NCBI RefSeq assembly: GCF_038003045.1 | Contig: NZ_JBBOOK010000001.1 | Coordinates: forward strand, 186,001-250,000 | Direction: 5' to 3' | Length of the DNA: 64,000 nt | DNA from: Sporosarcina sp. FSL W7-1349 | Lineage (GTDB): Bacteria; Bacillota; Bacilli; Bacillales_A; Planococcaceae | In this document: piece by piece, positions 8,908 to 16,785 of the stretch | How the letters are laid out: every line of letters starts with the position of its first letter | How positions within the stretch are numbered: the stretch's first letter is position 1 | Position numbers and translations under genes: made by a program | The notes under the pieces: model-generated | What the model saw: only the letters and a program-made list of their open reading frames with translations | Databases searched by the model: none | What the model was told of the DNA's origin: nothing

Positions 8908-8941
8908 CAGTTCAATCACATTTGAACTGTCGATTTTTTTA
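8908..8941 (+). terminator. Rho-independent terminator of the two-component unit
   Basis: Perfect 8-bp stem CAGTTCAA/TTGAACTG with a 6-nt loop, followed by an uninterrupted T-run. It separates the kinase-regulator-membrane unit from the peptide transporter operon. Confidence 0.88.
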
Positions 8942-9095
8942 TAGGAACCCTTCATTTAATGCGAAACTCTATTTGCTGAGAAAGCATTTCCTCTCTCCAT
9001 TATCCAATATCATAATAGTTCAAAAATAACACATGAAAGTACAACATTTGTATTATTGCTAATTGTAAAATAATTAAAAGACAGGGGGTAATACA

Positions 9096-10712
9096 ATGAG
9101 CAAACGTTTTTGGCAAGGCTTTCTCCTCATGTTGGCGACCTTGCTCCTGGCAGCAGGATGTTCTGGTGACTCCGGCAGTTCTGAAGAGAGCAATGTGCCG
9201 GCCGATGGTGTGGCTACGCCTGGCGGTGACACACTGATTGTTGGACTGGAAGCGGAGCCGACTTCATTTGATGCCCATCAAGTGTCGGATTTCAACTCAT
9301 CTCGTGCAGCCATGGAGCTGTATGACCAGCTCGTCCGTTTCAAAGATGGAAGCACTGACTTAGAACCAAGTTTAGCGACAAAATGGGATATCACAGACGA
9401 TGGGTTGGAATATGTGTTCACGTTACGGGATGATGTGCAATTTCATGACGGGACACCTTTCAACGCTGACGCGGTAAAGTTTAGTATTGACCGGCAAATC
9501 GATCCGGCCCATCCTTTCCATGATACTGGGCAATTTGCATATGCTGATTTTACTTTCGGCATGGTGGACAATGTGGAAGTTCTTGGAGACTATGAAGTGA
9601 AGATTGTTTTGAAAGAGCCGTTTGCTCCATTCCTAAGCAACATGGCAATGCATTCCGCTAGTATCGTCAGCCCAACAGCTGTTGAGGAAAATGGTAATGA
9701 TTTCACGAAAAATCCGGTAGGCACAGGTCCTTATAAATTTGTAAGCTGGACACCGGGCGTAGAAGCAGTCTTGGAGAAAAATGAAGAACATTTCAGGGGG
9801 GCTCCTACTATTTCGAAGATCATCTTTAAACCGATTGCTGAAGCGCAAACACGCTTGGCGGAGCTTGAGGCTGGCAATATCCATCTGATCGTCAACGTTC
9901 CACCGGATGATCTCGTTCGTCTGCAGGATGATCCCAAAGTGCAATTGATTGAGGAAGCAGGAATGCACGTCTGGTGGACTGCATTTAATACTCAGAAAGA
10001 GCCGTTCAATGACGTCAAAGTCCGTCAGGCTGTCAATTACGCTGTTAATAAAGAAGCGATTATCGACGGCCTGCTGCAAGGAACGGGGGAATTGGCGAAT
10101 AGCCCGATCCCGCCAAATGTATGGGGACATAATGCGGAAGTAGAAAACTATCCGTACGACCCAGAAAAAGCGAAGGAATTATTGGTGGAAGCAGGATATG
10201 AGAACGGTTTCGAAGTCGATTACTGGGTGCCGGAATCAGGTTCCGGAATGCAGCAGCCGCAAGTTATGGCAGCTGCCATTCAAGCAGATTTGGCCAAAGT
10301 CGGCATCAAGTTGAACATTCAAACATTCGAATGGGGGACTTATTTAGATAAAGTCTTCATTCCAATGGAAGAAAGCGACATGGATATGCACCAGATGTCT
10401 TGGATTGGCGATAACGGCGATCCGGATAACTTCCTCTATATCTTGTTTAGCGGCGAGCAATGGCCGGCAAAAGGGTTCAATGATTCCTATTACAACAACG
10501 AAGAAGTGAACGAATTATTGAACAAAGCCCGGATCAGCCCGGATAAGGCGGAGCGGACAGCGATGTATGAGAAGGTCCAGGAAATCATTATGGAGGAAGC
10601 TCCCTGGCTTGTATTGGATTACGAGAAACAGATTGTTCTAACTTCTCCTAACGTCAAAAACTTTGTACTGCACCCAACAGGTGTCTTCCGTTTCAGTAAT
10701 GTGACTTTTTGA
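9096..10712 (+). CDS. Peptide/glutathione-type ABC transporter substrate-binding lipoprotein, 538 aa
   Basis: An SBP_bac_5 (DppA/OppA/GsiB) family protein. The signal peptide ends in the lipobox LLAAGC with Cys22, so it is a lipoprotein anchored outside the membrane. The mature part carries family motifs such as TFTLRDDVQFHDGTPFNADAVKFS-like sequence near residue 105 and NPVGTGPYKF. It delivers peptides or related solutes to the two permeases downstream. RBS AGGGGG lies before the ATG. It leads a seven-gene set ending at 15500 and has a stable hairpin just after it. Confidence 0.92.
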   Translation: MSKRFWQGFLLMLATLLLAAGCSGDSGSSEESNVPADGVATPGGDTLIVGLEAEPTSFDAHQVSDFNSSRAAMELYDQLVRFKDGSTDLEPSLATKWDITDDGLEYVFTLRDDVQFHDGTPFNADAVKFSIDRQIDPAHPFHDTGQFAYADFTFGMVDNVEVLGDYEVKIVLKEPFAPFLSNMAMHSASIVSPTAVEENGNDFTKNPVGTGPYKFVSWTPGVEAVLEKNEEHFRGAPTISKIIFKPIAEAQTRLAELEAGNIHLIVNVPPDDLVRLQDDPKVQLIEEAGMHVWWTAFNTQKEPFNDVKVRQAVNYAVNKEAIIDGLLQGTGELANSPIPPNVWGHNAEVENYPYDPEKAKELLVEAGYENGFEVDYWVPESGSGMQQPQVMAAAIQADLAKVGIKLNIQTFEWGTYLDKVFIPMEESDMDMHQMSWIGDNGDPDNFLYILFSGEQWPAKGFNDSYYNNEEVNELLNKARISPDKAERTAMYEKVQEIIMEEAPWLVLDYEKQIVLTSPNVKNFVLHPTGVFRFSNVTF

Positions 10713-10724
10713 TGAGAGGGCCAT

Positions 10725-10745
10725 GGAGCTGACAATGTCAGCTCC
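10725..10745 (+). promoter_or_regulatory. Intercistronic hairpin after the binding-protein gene
   Basis: GGAGCTGA and TCAGCTCC flank a 5-nt loop, giving a compact stem without a T-run. In binding-protein transporter operons such hairpins commonly stabilise the upstream mRNA so the binding protein is made in excess. That role is inferred. Confidence 0.5.
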
Positions 10746-10771
10746 TAATGCCATTTATACACTTTTTCTAG

Positions 10772-11734
10772 ATGGAGGTGAGCCCTATTTTTGTCTATAT
10801 CATACGACGGCTTTTCGGGTTGATCCCCGTGTTGTTCGGGGTCACCTTATTAGTATTCTCTATTATGTATTTATCGCCGGGGGATCCAGCCAAGATCATT
10901 TTGGGTCCGAAAGCAACAGCCGATTCTATCGCCAAGCTCCGGACCGATCTAGGACTTGATGAACCGTTTCTGAAACAATATTTTACTTGGATTGGCAATG
11001 TCCTGACCGGCGATTGGGGACGCTCCATCCAGCTGAAGATGGAGGTTCTGCCATTGGTGATGGATAGATTCGGCGCGACGCTCATCCTGACTATCACGAG
11101 TGCATTATTCGCGATTGTTACGGGGGTGGCGGTCGGAATCGTTTCCGCCTACAAGAAATATAGCTTCATCGACCGTGCATTGATGATCATGATCCTTGTC
11201 GGATTCTGCCTTCCGGTATTTTGGCTTGGAATATTATTGCAAATTATTTTTGGGCTTCAGTTGAATTGGCTGCCGATTTCAGGAATGTATTCACCGGGAG
11301 GATCGGGCTTCGAGCAGCTGGCCAAACATTTGATATTGCCATCCATTGCACTGTCGGCGGGAGTCGGTGCAGTCATCGCACGGATGACCCGGTCGAGTAT
11401 GCTGGAAGTGTTCGAAAATGATTATATCCGGACAGCACGTTCCAAGGGATTGAGCGAGAAACGGATTGTGTTTCTACATGCTTTGCGGAATGCGTTTATT
11501 CCGGTCATCACAGTAATCGGTATGCAGATTGGTTTTCTACTTGCCGGGGCAGTGCTAGTGGAAAAGGTCTTTTCATGGCCGGGCATTGGCACACTGATGA
11601 TCGATGGTATCCTAGCTAGGGACTTCCCGTTAGTACAAGGAATTATTCTCTTTGTAGCGACGGCTTATGTTCTTGTGAATTTAATAGTAGATATTTTATA
11701 CGCTTTACTGGATCCGCGTATTTCGTATAAGTAG
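10772..11734 (+). CDS. Dipeptide ABC transporter permease, DppB type, 320 aa
   Basis: Inner-membrane permease of the Dpp/Opp family with six helices, beginning YIIRRLFGLIPVLFGVTLLVF and carrying the EAA-loop region RMTRSSMLEVFENDYIRTARSKGLS that contacts the ATPases. The first ATG is at 10772, but it lacks a ribosome site. A strong GGAGGTGA at 10774-10781 lies inside that reading and points to translation from an ATT at 10787, which is also where family members begin. I give the conservative ATG coordinate. Confidence 0.92.
   Translation: MEVSPIFVYIIRRLFGLIPVLFGVTLLVFSIMYLSPGDPAKIILGPKATADSIAKLRTDLGLDEPFLKQYFTWIGNVLTGDWGRSIQLKMEVLPLVMDRFGATLILTITSALFAIVTGVAVGIVSAYKKYSFIDRALMIMILVGFCLPVFWLGILLQIIFGLQLNWLPISGMYSPGGSGFEQLAKHLILPSIALSAGVGAVIARMTRSSMLEVFENDYIRTARSKGLSEKRIVFLHALRNAFIPVITVIGMQIGFLLAGAVLVEKVFSWPGIGTLMIDGILARDFPLVQGIILFVATAYVLVNLIVDILYALLDPRISYK
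10774..10781 (+). promoter_or_regulatory. Shine-Dalgarno that argues for an ATT start of the permease
   Basis: GGAGGTGA sits downstream of the only in-frame ATG and at ideal distance (8 nt from GGAGG) from ATT at 10787. If used, the permease is 315 residues and starts at a non-canonical codon. Confidence 0.5.
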
Positions 11735-11746
11735 GAGGGAGTAGCT

Positions 11747-12646
11747 ATGATCGATCAAACACGAGATATGAAAGATGCAACTTCTGCTCCTTTGCGAGAG
11801 AAATACGAAGGACCATGGAAAGTTGCCTGGAAAAAGATACGGCGCGACAAGACGGCGATGATCGGTGGTAGCGTTCTGCTGCTGATTTTTCTCGTGACAG
11901 CGCTAGCACCTTTGCTACCGCTTCCGAATCCGGATGAAACAGCCATTGCGAACCGACTTCAGCCAATCGGAACGCCGGGGCATCTTCTTGGGACGGATGA
12001 ATTAGGCCGTGACCTGTTGAGTAGGACAATTTGGGGAGGCCGTGTCTCGATAAGTATCGGCGCGTTCGCTGTGGCAATTGCACTGCTTTTTGGAACGATC
12101 CTAGGCTTGATTGCCGGTTATTTTCAAAGATTTTACGATACAGTAATTATGCGTTTCATCGATATTTTAATGGCGTTCCCGTATATTTTGCTAGCGATTG
12201 CCATCATCGCAGCATTGGGTCCGGGCCTGACGAATACGATGATTGCGATCAGTATTGTCGGCATCCCATATTATGCGCGAATCGTAAGGGGAAGTACTTT
12301 GCAATTCCGCGAAATGGAATTTGTCTTGGCGGAGAAGGCGTTGGGAGCTAGCCATTTTCATATCATTTTTCAACATATATTGCCGAACTGTCTACCTGCC
12401 ATCATTGTCGCAGTCAGTCTCGATGTTGGCTGGATGATCTTGGCCGCATCGGGGATGAGCTTCCTTGGTCTTGGCGCCCAGCCGCCGCTTGCGGAATGGG
12501 GCGTCATGTTAAGTGAGGGCCAGAAATATATCCGGATGGCCCCGCATTTAAGTCTCATACCGGGAATCTCTATTTTTATCGTAGTACTTTGCTTGAATCT
12601 ATTGGGAGATGCGTTGCGTGACGCGCTCGATCCAAAAATCAAATAA
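11747..12646 (+). CDS. Dipeptide ABC transporter permease, DppC type, 299 aa
   Basis: Second permease of the transporter. An N-terminal cytosolic stretch precedes a first helix near residues 40 to 60; the motif GTDELGRDLLSR is typical of DppC/OppC, and the EAA region (YYARIVRGSTLQFREMEFVLAEKALGA-like, about residues 180 to 206) contacts the ATPase. RBS GGAGGGA precedes the ATG, 12 bp after the DppB gene. It should form the membrane channel with that protein. Confidence 0.93.
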   Translation: MIDQTRDMKDATSAPLREKYEGPWKVAWKKIRRDKTAMIGGSVLLLIFLVTALAPLLPLPNPDETAIANRLQPIGTPGHLLGTDELGRDLLSRTIWGGRVSISIGAFAVAIALLFGTILGLIAGYFQRFYDTVIMRFIDILMAFPYILLAIAIIAALGPGLTNTMIAISIVGIPYYARIVRGSTLQFREMEFVLAEKALGASHFHIIFQHILPNCLPAIIVAVSLDVGWMILAASGMSFLGLGAQPPLAEWGVMLSEGQKYIRMAPHLSLIPGISIFIVVLCLNLLGDALRDALDPKIK

Positions 12647-12662
12647 TTAGGAGGTTGGGGAA

Positions 12663-13553
12663 TTGACAAACGTTAAATTTACTACACGTCCCGTAAATAC
12701 TTTTTCAATCGTAGGCTTCGATCCAGAAACGAATGAGCTGGGGGTTGCTGTTGCTTCCAAATTTTTGAGCGTCGGGGCAGTCGTCCCATATGCAAAAGCG
12801 GGTGTGGGGGCAGTCGCTACCCAATCATGGGCCAACTTGGAATATGGAACGAAAGGATTGGAACTTCTGGAGAGCGGCGACTCGCCGGAGGAAGTAATAG
12901 AGGAACTTACGAAAAGCGATGAACGGAAATCGTATCGGCAAGTTGGGATTGTGGATGCAAAAGGGAACAGCGCTACGTTCACCGGTGAAGACAGCTACGA
13001 CTGGGCTGGCGGAAAAACCGGTAAAAACTTCGCAGTGCAAGGGAATATACTCGTCGATGAAGGAGTCGTCGATCGGATGAGTGAAGCATTCCTCGGAGCA
13101 TCAGGTACGCTTGCCGATAGGTTGCTGAAAGCGCTGAAAGCCGGTGATGATGCGGGCGGCGACAGCAGGGGGAAACAGTCTGCGGCATTACTTATCGTAA
13201 AGGAGAACGGTAGCTATGGCGGCTACAATGACAAATATATTGATTTGCGTGTTGATGATCATGAAGAACCAGTAAAAGAGTTGGAGAGGATTTACGAGCT
13301 TCATCAGCTTTATTTCAACAAAACCGCAGAAGAAGATGTGTTGGCAATTAGTGAATCCGTGGCCGATGAATTAAGGAAGTTCTTAACCGTCTTGGAATAT
13401 TTGGAGTCTGAACAATGTGACGACGATATGCTGAAAGAGGCTATCCAGTCGTACCATTTGATTGAGAATTTTGATGAGCGTGTTCAGCCTGAAGGTTTCA
13501 TTGATAAGAAAGTCTTGGAATTCATCAAGAAAAGCGCTATTGAAAGTATGTGA
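12663..13553 (+). CDS. DUF1028 family protein (predicted Ntn-hydrolase fold), 296 aa
   Basis: The N-terminal two thirds match the DUF1028 pattern: NTFSIVGFDPETNELGVAVASKF, then GAVATQSWAN and ALLIVKENGSYGGYND. This family is predicted to have an Ntn-hydrolase-like fold and often sits beside peptide transporters. A C-terminal extension of about 80 acidic residues follows. Translation starts at TTG with AGGAGG upstream. It lies between the permease and ATPase genes, so it is made with the transporter and may process an imported substrate (inference). No signal peptide, so cytosolic. Confidence 0.85.
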   Translation: MTNVKFTTRPVNTFSIVGFDPETNELGVAVASKFLSVGAVVPYAKAGVGAVATQSWANLEYGTKGLELLESGDSPEEVIEELTKSDERKSYRQVGIVDAKGNSATFTGEDSYDWAGGKTGKNFAVQGNILVDEGVVDRMSEAFLGASGTLADRLLKALKAGDDAGGDSRGKQSAALLIVKENGSYGGYNDKYIDLRVDDHEEPVKELERIYELHQLYFNKTAEEDVLAISESVADELRKFLTVLEYLESEQCDDDMLKEAIQSYHLIENFDERVQPEGFIDKKVLEFIKKSAIESM

Positions 13554-13557
13554 TGAT

Positions 13558-14541
13558 ATGACAGCAGTTTTACGGGTGGAAAACTTAACAGTAGGCTTCA
13601 AGAAAGATCGGACTTTTGTCAATACGATACGGGAAGTTTCTTTCTCTGTGAGACAAGGGGAGATGCTTGGGATTGTTGGAGAGTCCGGCTGCGGTAAGAG
13701 TGTAACCTCACTAGCGGTCATGGGGTTGCTGCCGAAAGGGTTTAGCCGGATTGATCCAGACAGCAAAATTTATTATGGTGATGCAAATATTGCATTTCTG
13801 CCTGAATCCCAGTTTCGAAAAGTCAGAGGAAATGAAATTGCTATGATATTTCAGGATCCAATGAGTTCCTTGAATCCAGTCTTTACGATCGGTTTTCAAA
13901 TGGTGGAAATGATACGGGAACATGTGAAATGCAGCAAGAGACAGGCGTTTGAAAAAGGTGTGAAGATGCTGAAGCAAGTCGGGATTCCCCGCGCGGAACA
14001 AATCATGAAGGAGTTTCCACATCAGTTATCCGGAGGAATGCGACAGCGTGTTATGATTGCGATGGCAATGTCCTGCAATCCCAAATTACTCATCGCAGAC
14101 GAACCGACCACAGCGCTTGATGTCACAATTCAAGCGCAAATCCTTGATTTGATGAAAAAACTGCAAAAAGAGACTGGTACTTCGATCATGCTCATCACCC
14201 ATGATCTTGGCGTTGTATCCGAAGTATGCGATCGTGTTATCGTCATGTACGCTGGTATGATCGTAGAGGAGGCTGAAATTGATGAGCTGTTCGCAGCACC
14301 TAAGCATCCTTATACGATTGGTCTGTTGCATTCAATGCCTGACATTGAAAAGAACCAAAATCGTCTGGATACAATCCCCGGAATGGTGCCACAAGCGGAA
14401 GATATGGTGCCCGGCTGTAAATTTGCTCCAAGATGTGCATTTGCGAGGGATATCTGTTTTTCGCAGGTGCCTCCGAAAGTGCAATTCACCGACTCACATT
14501 CGGCTTCGTGCTGGCTCAATGAGAAGGAGGCGGGAGACTGA
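13558..14541 (+). CDS. Peptide ABC transporter ATP-binding protein, DppD type, 327 aa
   Basis: ABC ATPase with Walker A GESGCGKS, signature LSGGMRQR, Walker [13 protein letters not shown], and the oligopeptide/dipeptide C-terminal region with clustered Cys residues ([16 protein letters not shown]) that in this family can bind an iron-sulfur cluster. The ATG at 13558 comes 4 nt after the DUF1028 stop, suggesting coupling; the frame is open upstream inside DUF1028 but that part is not family-like. It pairs with the next ATPase. Confidence 0.93.
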   Translation: MTAVLRVENLTVGFKKDRTFVNTIREVSFSVRQGEMLGIVGESGCGKSVTSLAVMGLLPKGFSRIDPDSKIYYGDANIAFLPESQFRKVRGNEIAMIFQDPMSSLNPVFTIGFQMVEMIREHVKCSKRQAFEKGVKMLKQVGIPRAEQIMKEFPHQLSGGMRQRVMIAMAMSCNPKLLIADEPTTALDVTIQAQILDLMKKLQKETGTSIMLITHDLGVVSEVCDRVIVMYAGMIVEEAEIDELFAAPKHPYTIGLLHSMPDIEKNQNRLDTIPGMVPQAEDMVPGCKFAPRCAFARDICFSQVPPKVQFTDSHSASCWLNEKEAGD

Positions 14542-15500
14542 TGACAGATGTGCTAACAGTTCAAAATATCAAGAAATATTATCCTGTTAAAAAAGGTCTG
14601 TTGCGGCGGACGGTTGGCCAAGTTAAAGCTGTCGATAATGTCAGTTTCGTACTGAAAAAAGGAGAAACGTTTGGTATAGTTGGCGAAAGCGGCTGTGGTA
14701 AATCTACTTTGGGGCGGACACTTCTTCAATTGGCAGAACCGACTTCGGGAAGCGTCCAATACGAAGGAAAGGAGCTCGTCAACCTGTCATTCCGTCAGTT
14801 ACGACCAATCAGACAGGAAGTTCAGATGATATTCCAGGATCCGTATGCGTCTCTCAATCCACGGAAAACGGTCTATGATATTTTGGCGGAACCTTTGAGA
14901 ATACATCGCCTATATAACAAGCAGAGCTTCCAAAATATCTACGAAATGTTGGAGAAGGTCGGGCTCAGCCGAAAGGTCGCTCGCCGATATCCTCACGAAT
15001 TCAGCGGAGGACAGCGACAACGGATTGGCATTGCCCGCGCTTTAATTTTAGAGCCGAAAGTGGTCATCGCGGATGAGCCAGTCTCAGCGCTCGATGTCTC
15101 GGTCCAGGCGCAAGTACTGAATTTGATGCAGGATCTTCAGGAAAGCATGGACCTTACCTACATTTTCATTGCGCACGACTTGAGCGTCATCAAGCATATT
15201 AGCACAAGAGTTGGAGTGATGTACTTAGGAAAATTCGTGGAACTCGCACCTAAGAACCAAATTTATGAAAACCCATTGCATCCGTATACGAAAGCGCTAC
15301 TCTCCGTTATTCCATCGCCAAATCGGGATAGGGCCAGGGATCGAATTCTGTTAAGTGGTGAGCTCCCAAGCCCCCAGAACCCGCCGAGCGGCTGCCCGTT
15401 CCATTCCCGCTGTCCAGCAAAGATGGATATCTGCTCATCCGTTAAGCCACAATGGCAGGAAATCGAAGAGGAACATTACGTCGCGTGCCATTTGTATTAA
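14541..15500 (+). CDS. Peptide ABC transporter ATP-binding protein, DppF type, 319 aa
   Basis: Second ATPase of the transporter: Walker A GESGCGKS, signature FSGGQRQRIG, Walker B VVIADEPVSALDVS, and the C-terminal Cys region GCPFHSRCPAKMDIC. The start overlaps the previous stop (TGATG). It is the last gene of the operon; an imperfect hairpin and then a strong bidirectional terminator follow. Confidence 0.93.
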   Translation: MTDVLTVQNIKKYYPVKKGLLRRTVGQVKAVDNVSFVLKKGETFGIVGESGCGKSTLGRTLLQLAEPTSGSVQYEGKELVNLSFRQLRPIRQEVQMIFQDPYASLNPRKTVYDILAEPLRIHRLYNKQSFQNIYEMLEKVGLSRKVARRYPHEFSGGQRQRIGIARALILEPKVVIADEPVSALDVSVQAQVLNLMQDLQESMDLTYIFIAHDLSVIKHISTRVGVMYLGKFVELAPKNQIYENPLHPYTKALLSVIPSPNRDRARDRILLSGELPSPQNPPSGCPFHSRCPAKMDICSSVKPQWQEIEEEHYVACHLY

Positions 15501-15598
15501 TAAATGAACTAGATACTGGAAACTTAAGAATGAGCGAGGGTGGCCCATAGTTTAGACAGTTATTCGGTTGTACCTCCACCTCCAGTAAAACAGAACCC

Positions 15599-15627
15599 CC
15601 GAAAGCTTTAGTGAATCAAAGCTTCCG
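15599..15627 (+). terminator. Hairpin after the peptide transporter operon, no T-run
   Basis: CCG-AAGCTTT pairs with AAAGCTT-CGG around an 8 to 9-nt loop. The lack of a T-run makes it a weak terminator or an mRNA 3' stabiliser. The 15501-15760 gap otherwise shows no gene; a purine/pyrimidine-biased stretch near 15680-15740 is reminiscent of degenerate repeats but too short to call. Confidence 0.3.
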
Positions 15628-15760
15628 GAGTATTTGTGATAGATAAGTGGCCATCCTTTATACGTGTTTTGTATGCACTCCTCGCGGTTTGTTCGCGAGC
15701 CTCATGCTACCTTGCACCCGCAGAGCATTTCCTTGCATCCTTTGTGTCTGAACATAGATA

Positions 15761-15808
15761 AAAACCCCCTAGAAACCATGGAAATTCAAGGTTTCTAGGG
15801 GGTTTTTT
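15761..15808. terminator. Bidirectional terminator between the peptide operon and rpsD
   Basis: CCCCCTAGAAACC and GGTTTCTAGGGGG form a 13-bp perfect stem flanked by A-run on the left and T-run on the right, so it can end both convergent transcripts. Confidence 0.92.
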
Positions 15809-15832
15809 GTTGCTGGATGACATGCGATCAAA

Positions 15833-16435
15833 TTAACGGCTGTAGAACTCAACGATCAACGCTTCGTTGATTTCAGAAGGAAGTTCGCTGCGCTCAGGAA
15901 GACGAACGAATTGGCCGACTTTTGTATCTTTGTTGAATGTTACATAGTCCGGCACGTAGCTGTTCACTTCAAGTGCTTCATTGATAACATCAAGGTTTTG
16001 GGATTTCTCACGAAGAGAGATCTCTTGGCCTGGTTTTACGCTGTATGATGGGATGTCCACGCGTTTGCCATCGACCATGACGTGTCCGTGGTTAACGAGC
16101 TGACGAGCAGCACGACGAGTGCGTGCAAGGCCCATGCGGTATACTACGTTGTCAAGGCGAGTTTCAAGAAGGATCATGAAGTTCTCACCGTGTTTACCAG
16201 GCATTTTGCCTGCTTTGTTGAAGATCGTTTTGAACTGGCGCTCGTTTACGCCGAACATGAAACGAAGTTTTTGTTTCTCTTGTAATTGCAATCCGTATTC
16301 GGAAAGTTTTTTACGTTGGTTAGGACCGTGTTGTCCTGGTGCGTAAGGGCGTTTCTCAATTTCTTTACCTGTGCCGCTTAGTGAAATACCAAGACGACGG
16401 GACAGTTTCCAAGATGGACCTGTATAACGAGCCAT
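15833..16435 (-). CDS. rpsD: 30S ribosomal protein S4, 200 aa
   Basis: Full-length S4, an assembly-initiating small-subunit protein that binds the 5' domain of 16S rRNA. The start [16 protein letters not shown] and the S4 RNA-binding domain around residues 90 to 150 ([17 protein letters not shown]) are typical. An AGGAGGAG site precedes the ATG. It has its own sigma-A promoter and about 180 nt of leader. In B. subtilis S4 represses its own mRNA through the leader; the same is likely here. The gene beside dgcP matches the B. subtilis order. Confidence 0.98.
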   Translation of the reverse strand: MARYTGPSWKLSRRLGISLSGTGKEIEKRPYAPGQHGPNQRKKLSEYGLQLQEKQKLRFMFGVNERQFKTIFNKAGKMPGKHGENFMILLETRLDNVVYRMGLARTRRAARQLVNHGHVMVDGKRVDIPSYSVKPGQEISLREKSQNLDVINEALEVNSYVPDYVTFNKDTKVGQFVRLPERSELPSEINEALIVEFYSR

Positions 16436-16617
16436 GAGTGACTCCTCCTCTGTTTTTGGTTTTATTTTGTAAAATAAGAACCAGATATGTTCCTTCCAAA
16501 TGCCATTCTATCATCTTGCAACTTCGCCTTTGCAGCCAAAAGGTTACGCGATGCACCTTCTACCGAGGAATAGACTGGACAATTTGGAGCACATAACTGC
16601 TGCAACTATTTTACACA
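16436..16617 (-). promoter_or_regulatory. Long rpsD 5' leader, probable S4 autoregulatory region
   Basis: The predicted start site leaves a leader of roughly 180 nt before rpsD with no coding potential. S4 binds and represses its own leader in B. subtilis. I could not fold it by hand well enough to show the pseudoknot. Confidence 0.4.
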
Positions 16618-16623
16618 AAGAAC

Positions 16624-16652
16624 ATCATAACAATATTGTGGCGAAGAGTCAA
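16624..16652 (-). promoter_or_regulatory. Sigma-A promoter of rpsD
   Basis: Minus strand TTGACT, 17-nt spacer, TATGAT. Five of six matches to each consensus hexamer (TTGACA, TATAAT). Confidence 0.75.
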
Positions 16653-16785
16653 GCCATGTATTGAATTGGAGAACTGAGCACTTCTGGCTAGAATTCTTGC
16701 TCGCCAATATGGTTCAAATGTATTATAATAGAATATAATACAAACTGAGTATTTGAGAGAGTTCGTTTATCAGGTAGGGGTGAAT

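Noticed and set aside
16440..16560. Small minus-strand gene upstream of rpsD
   Set aside because: The frame overlaps the rpsD start and lies within its leader; no ribosome site.
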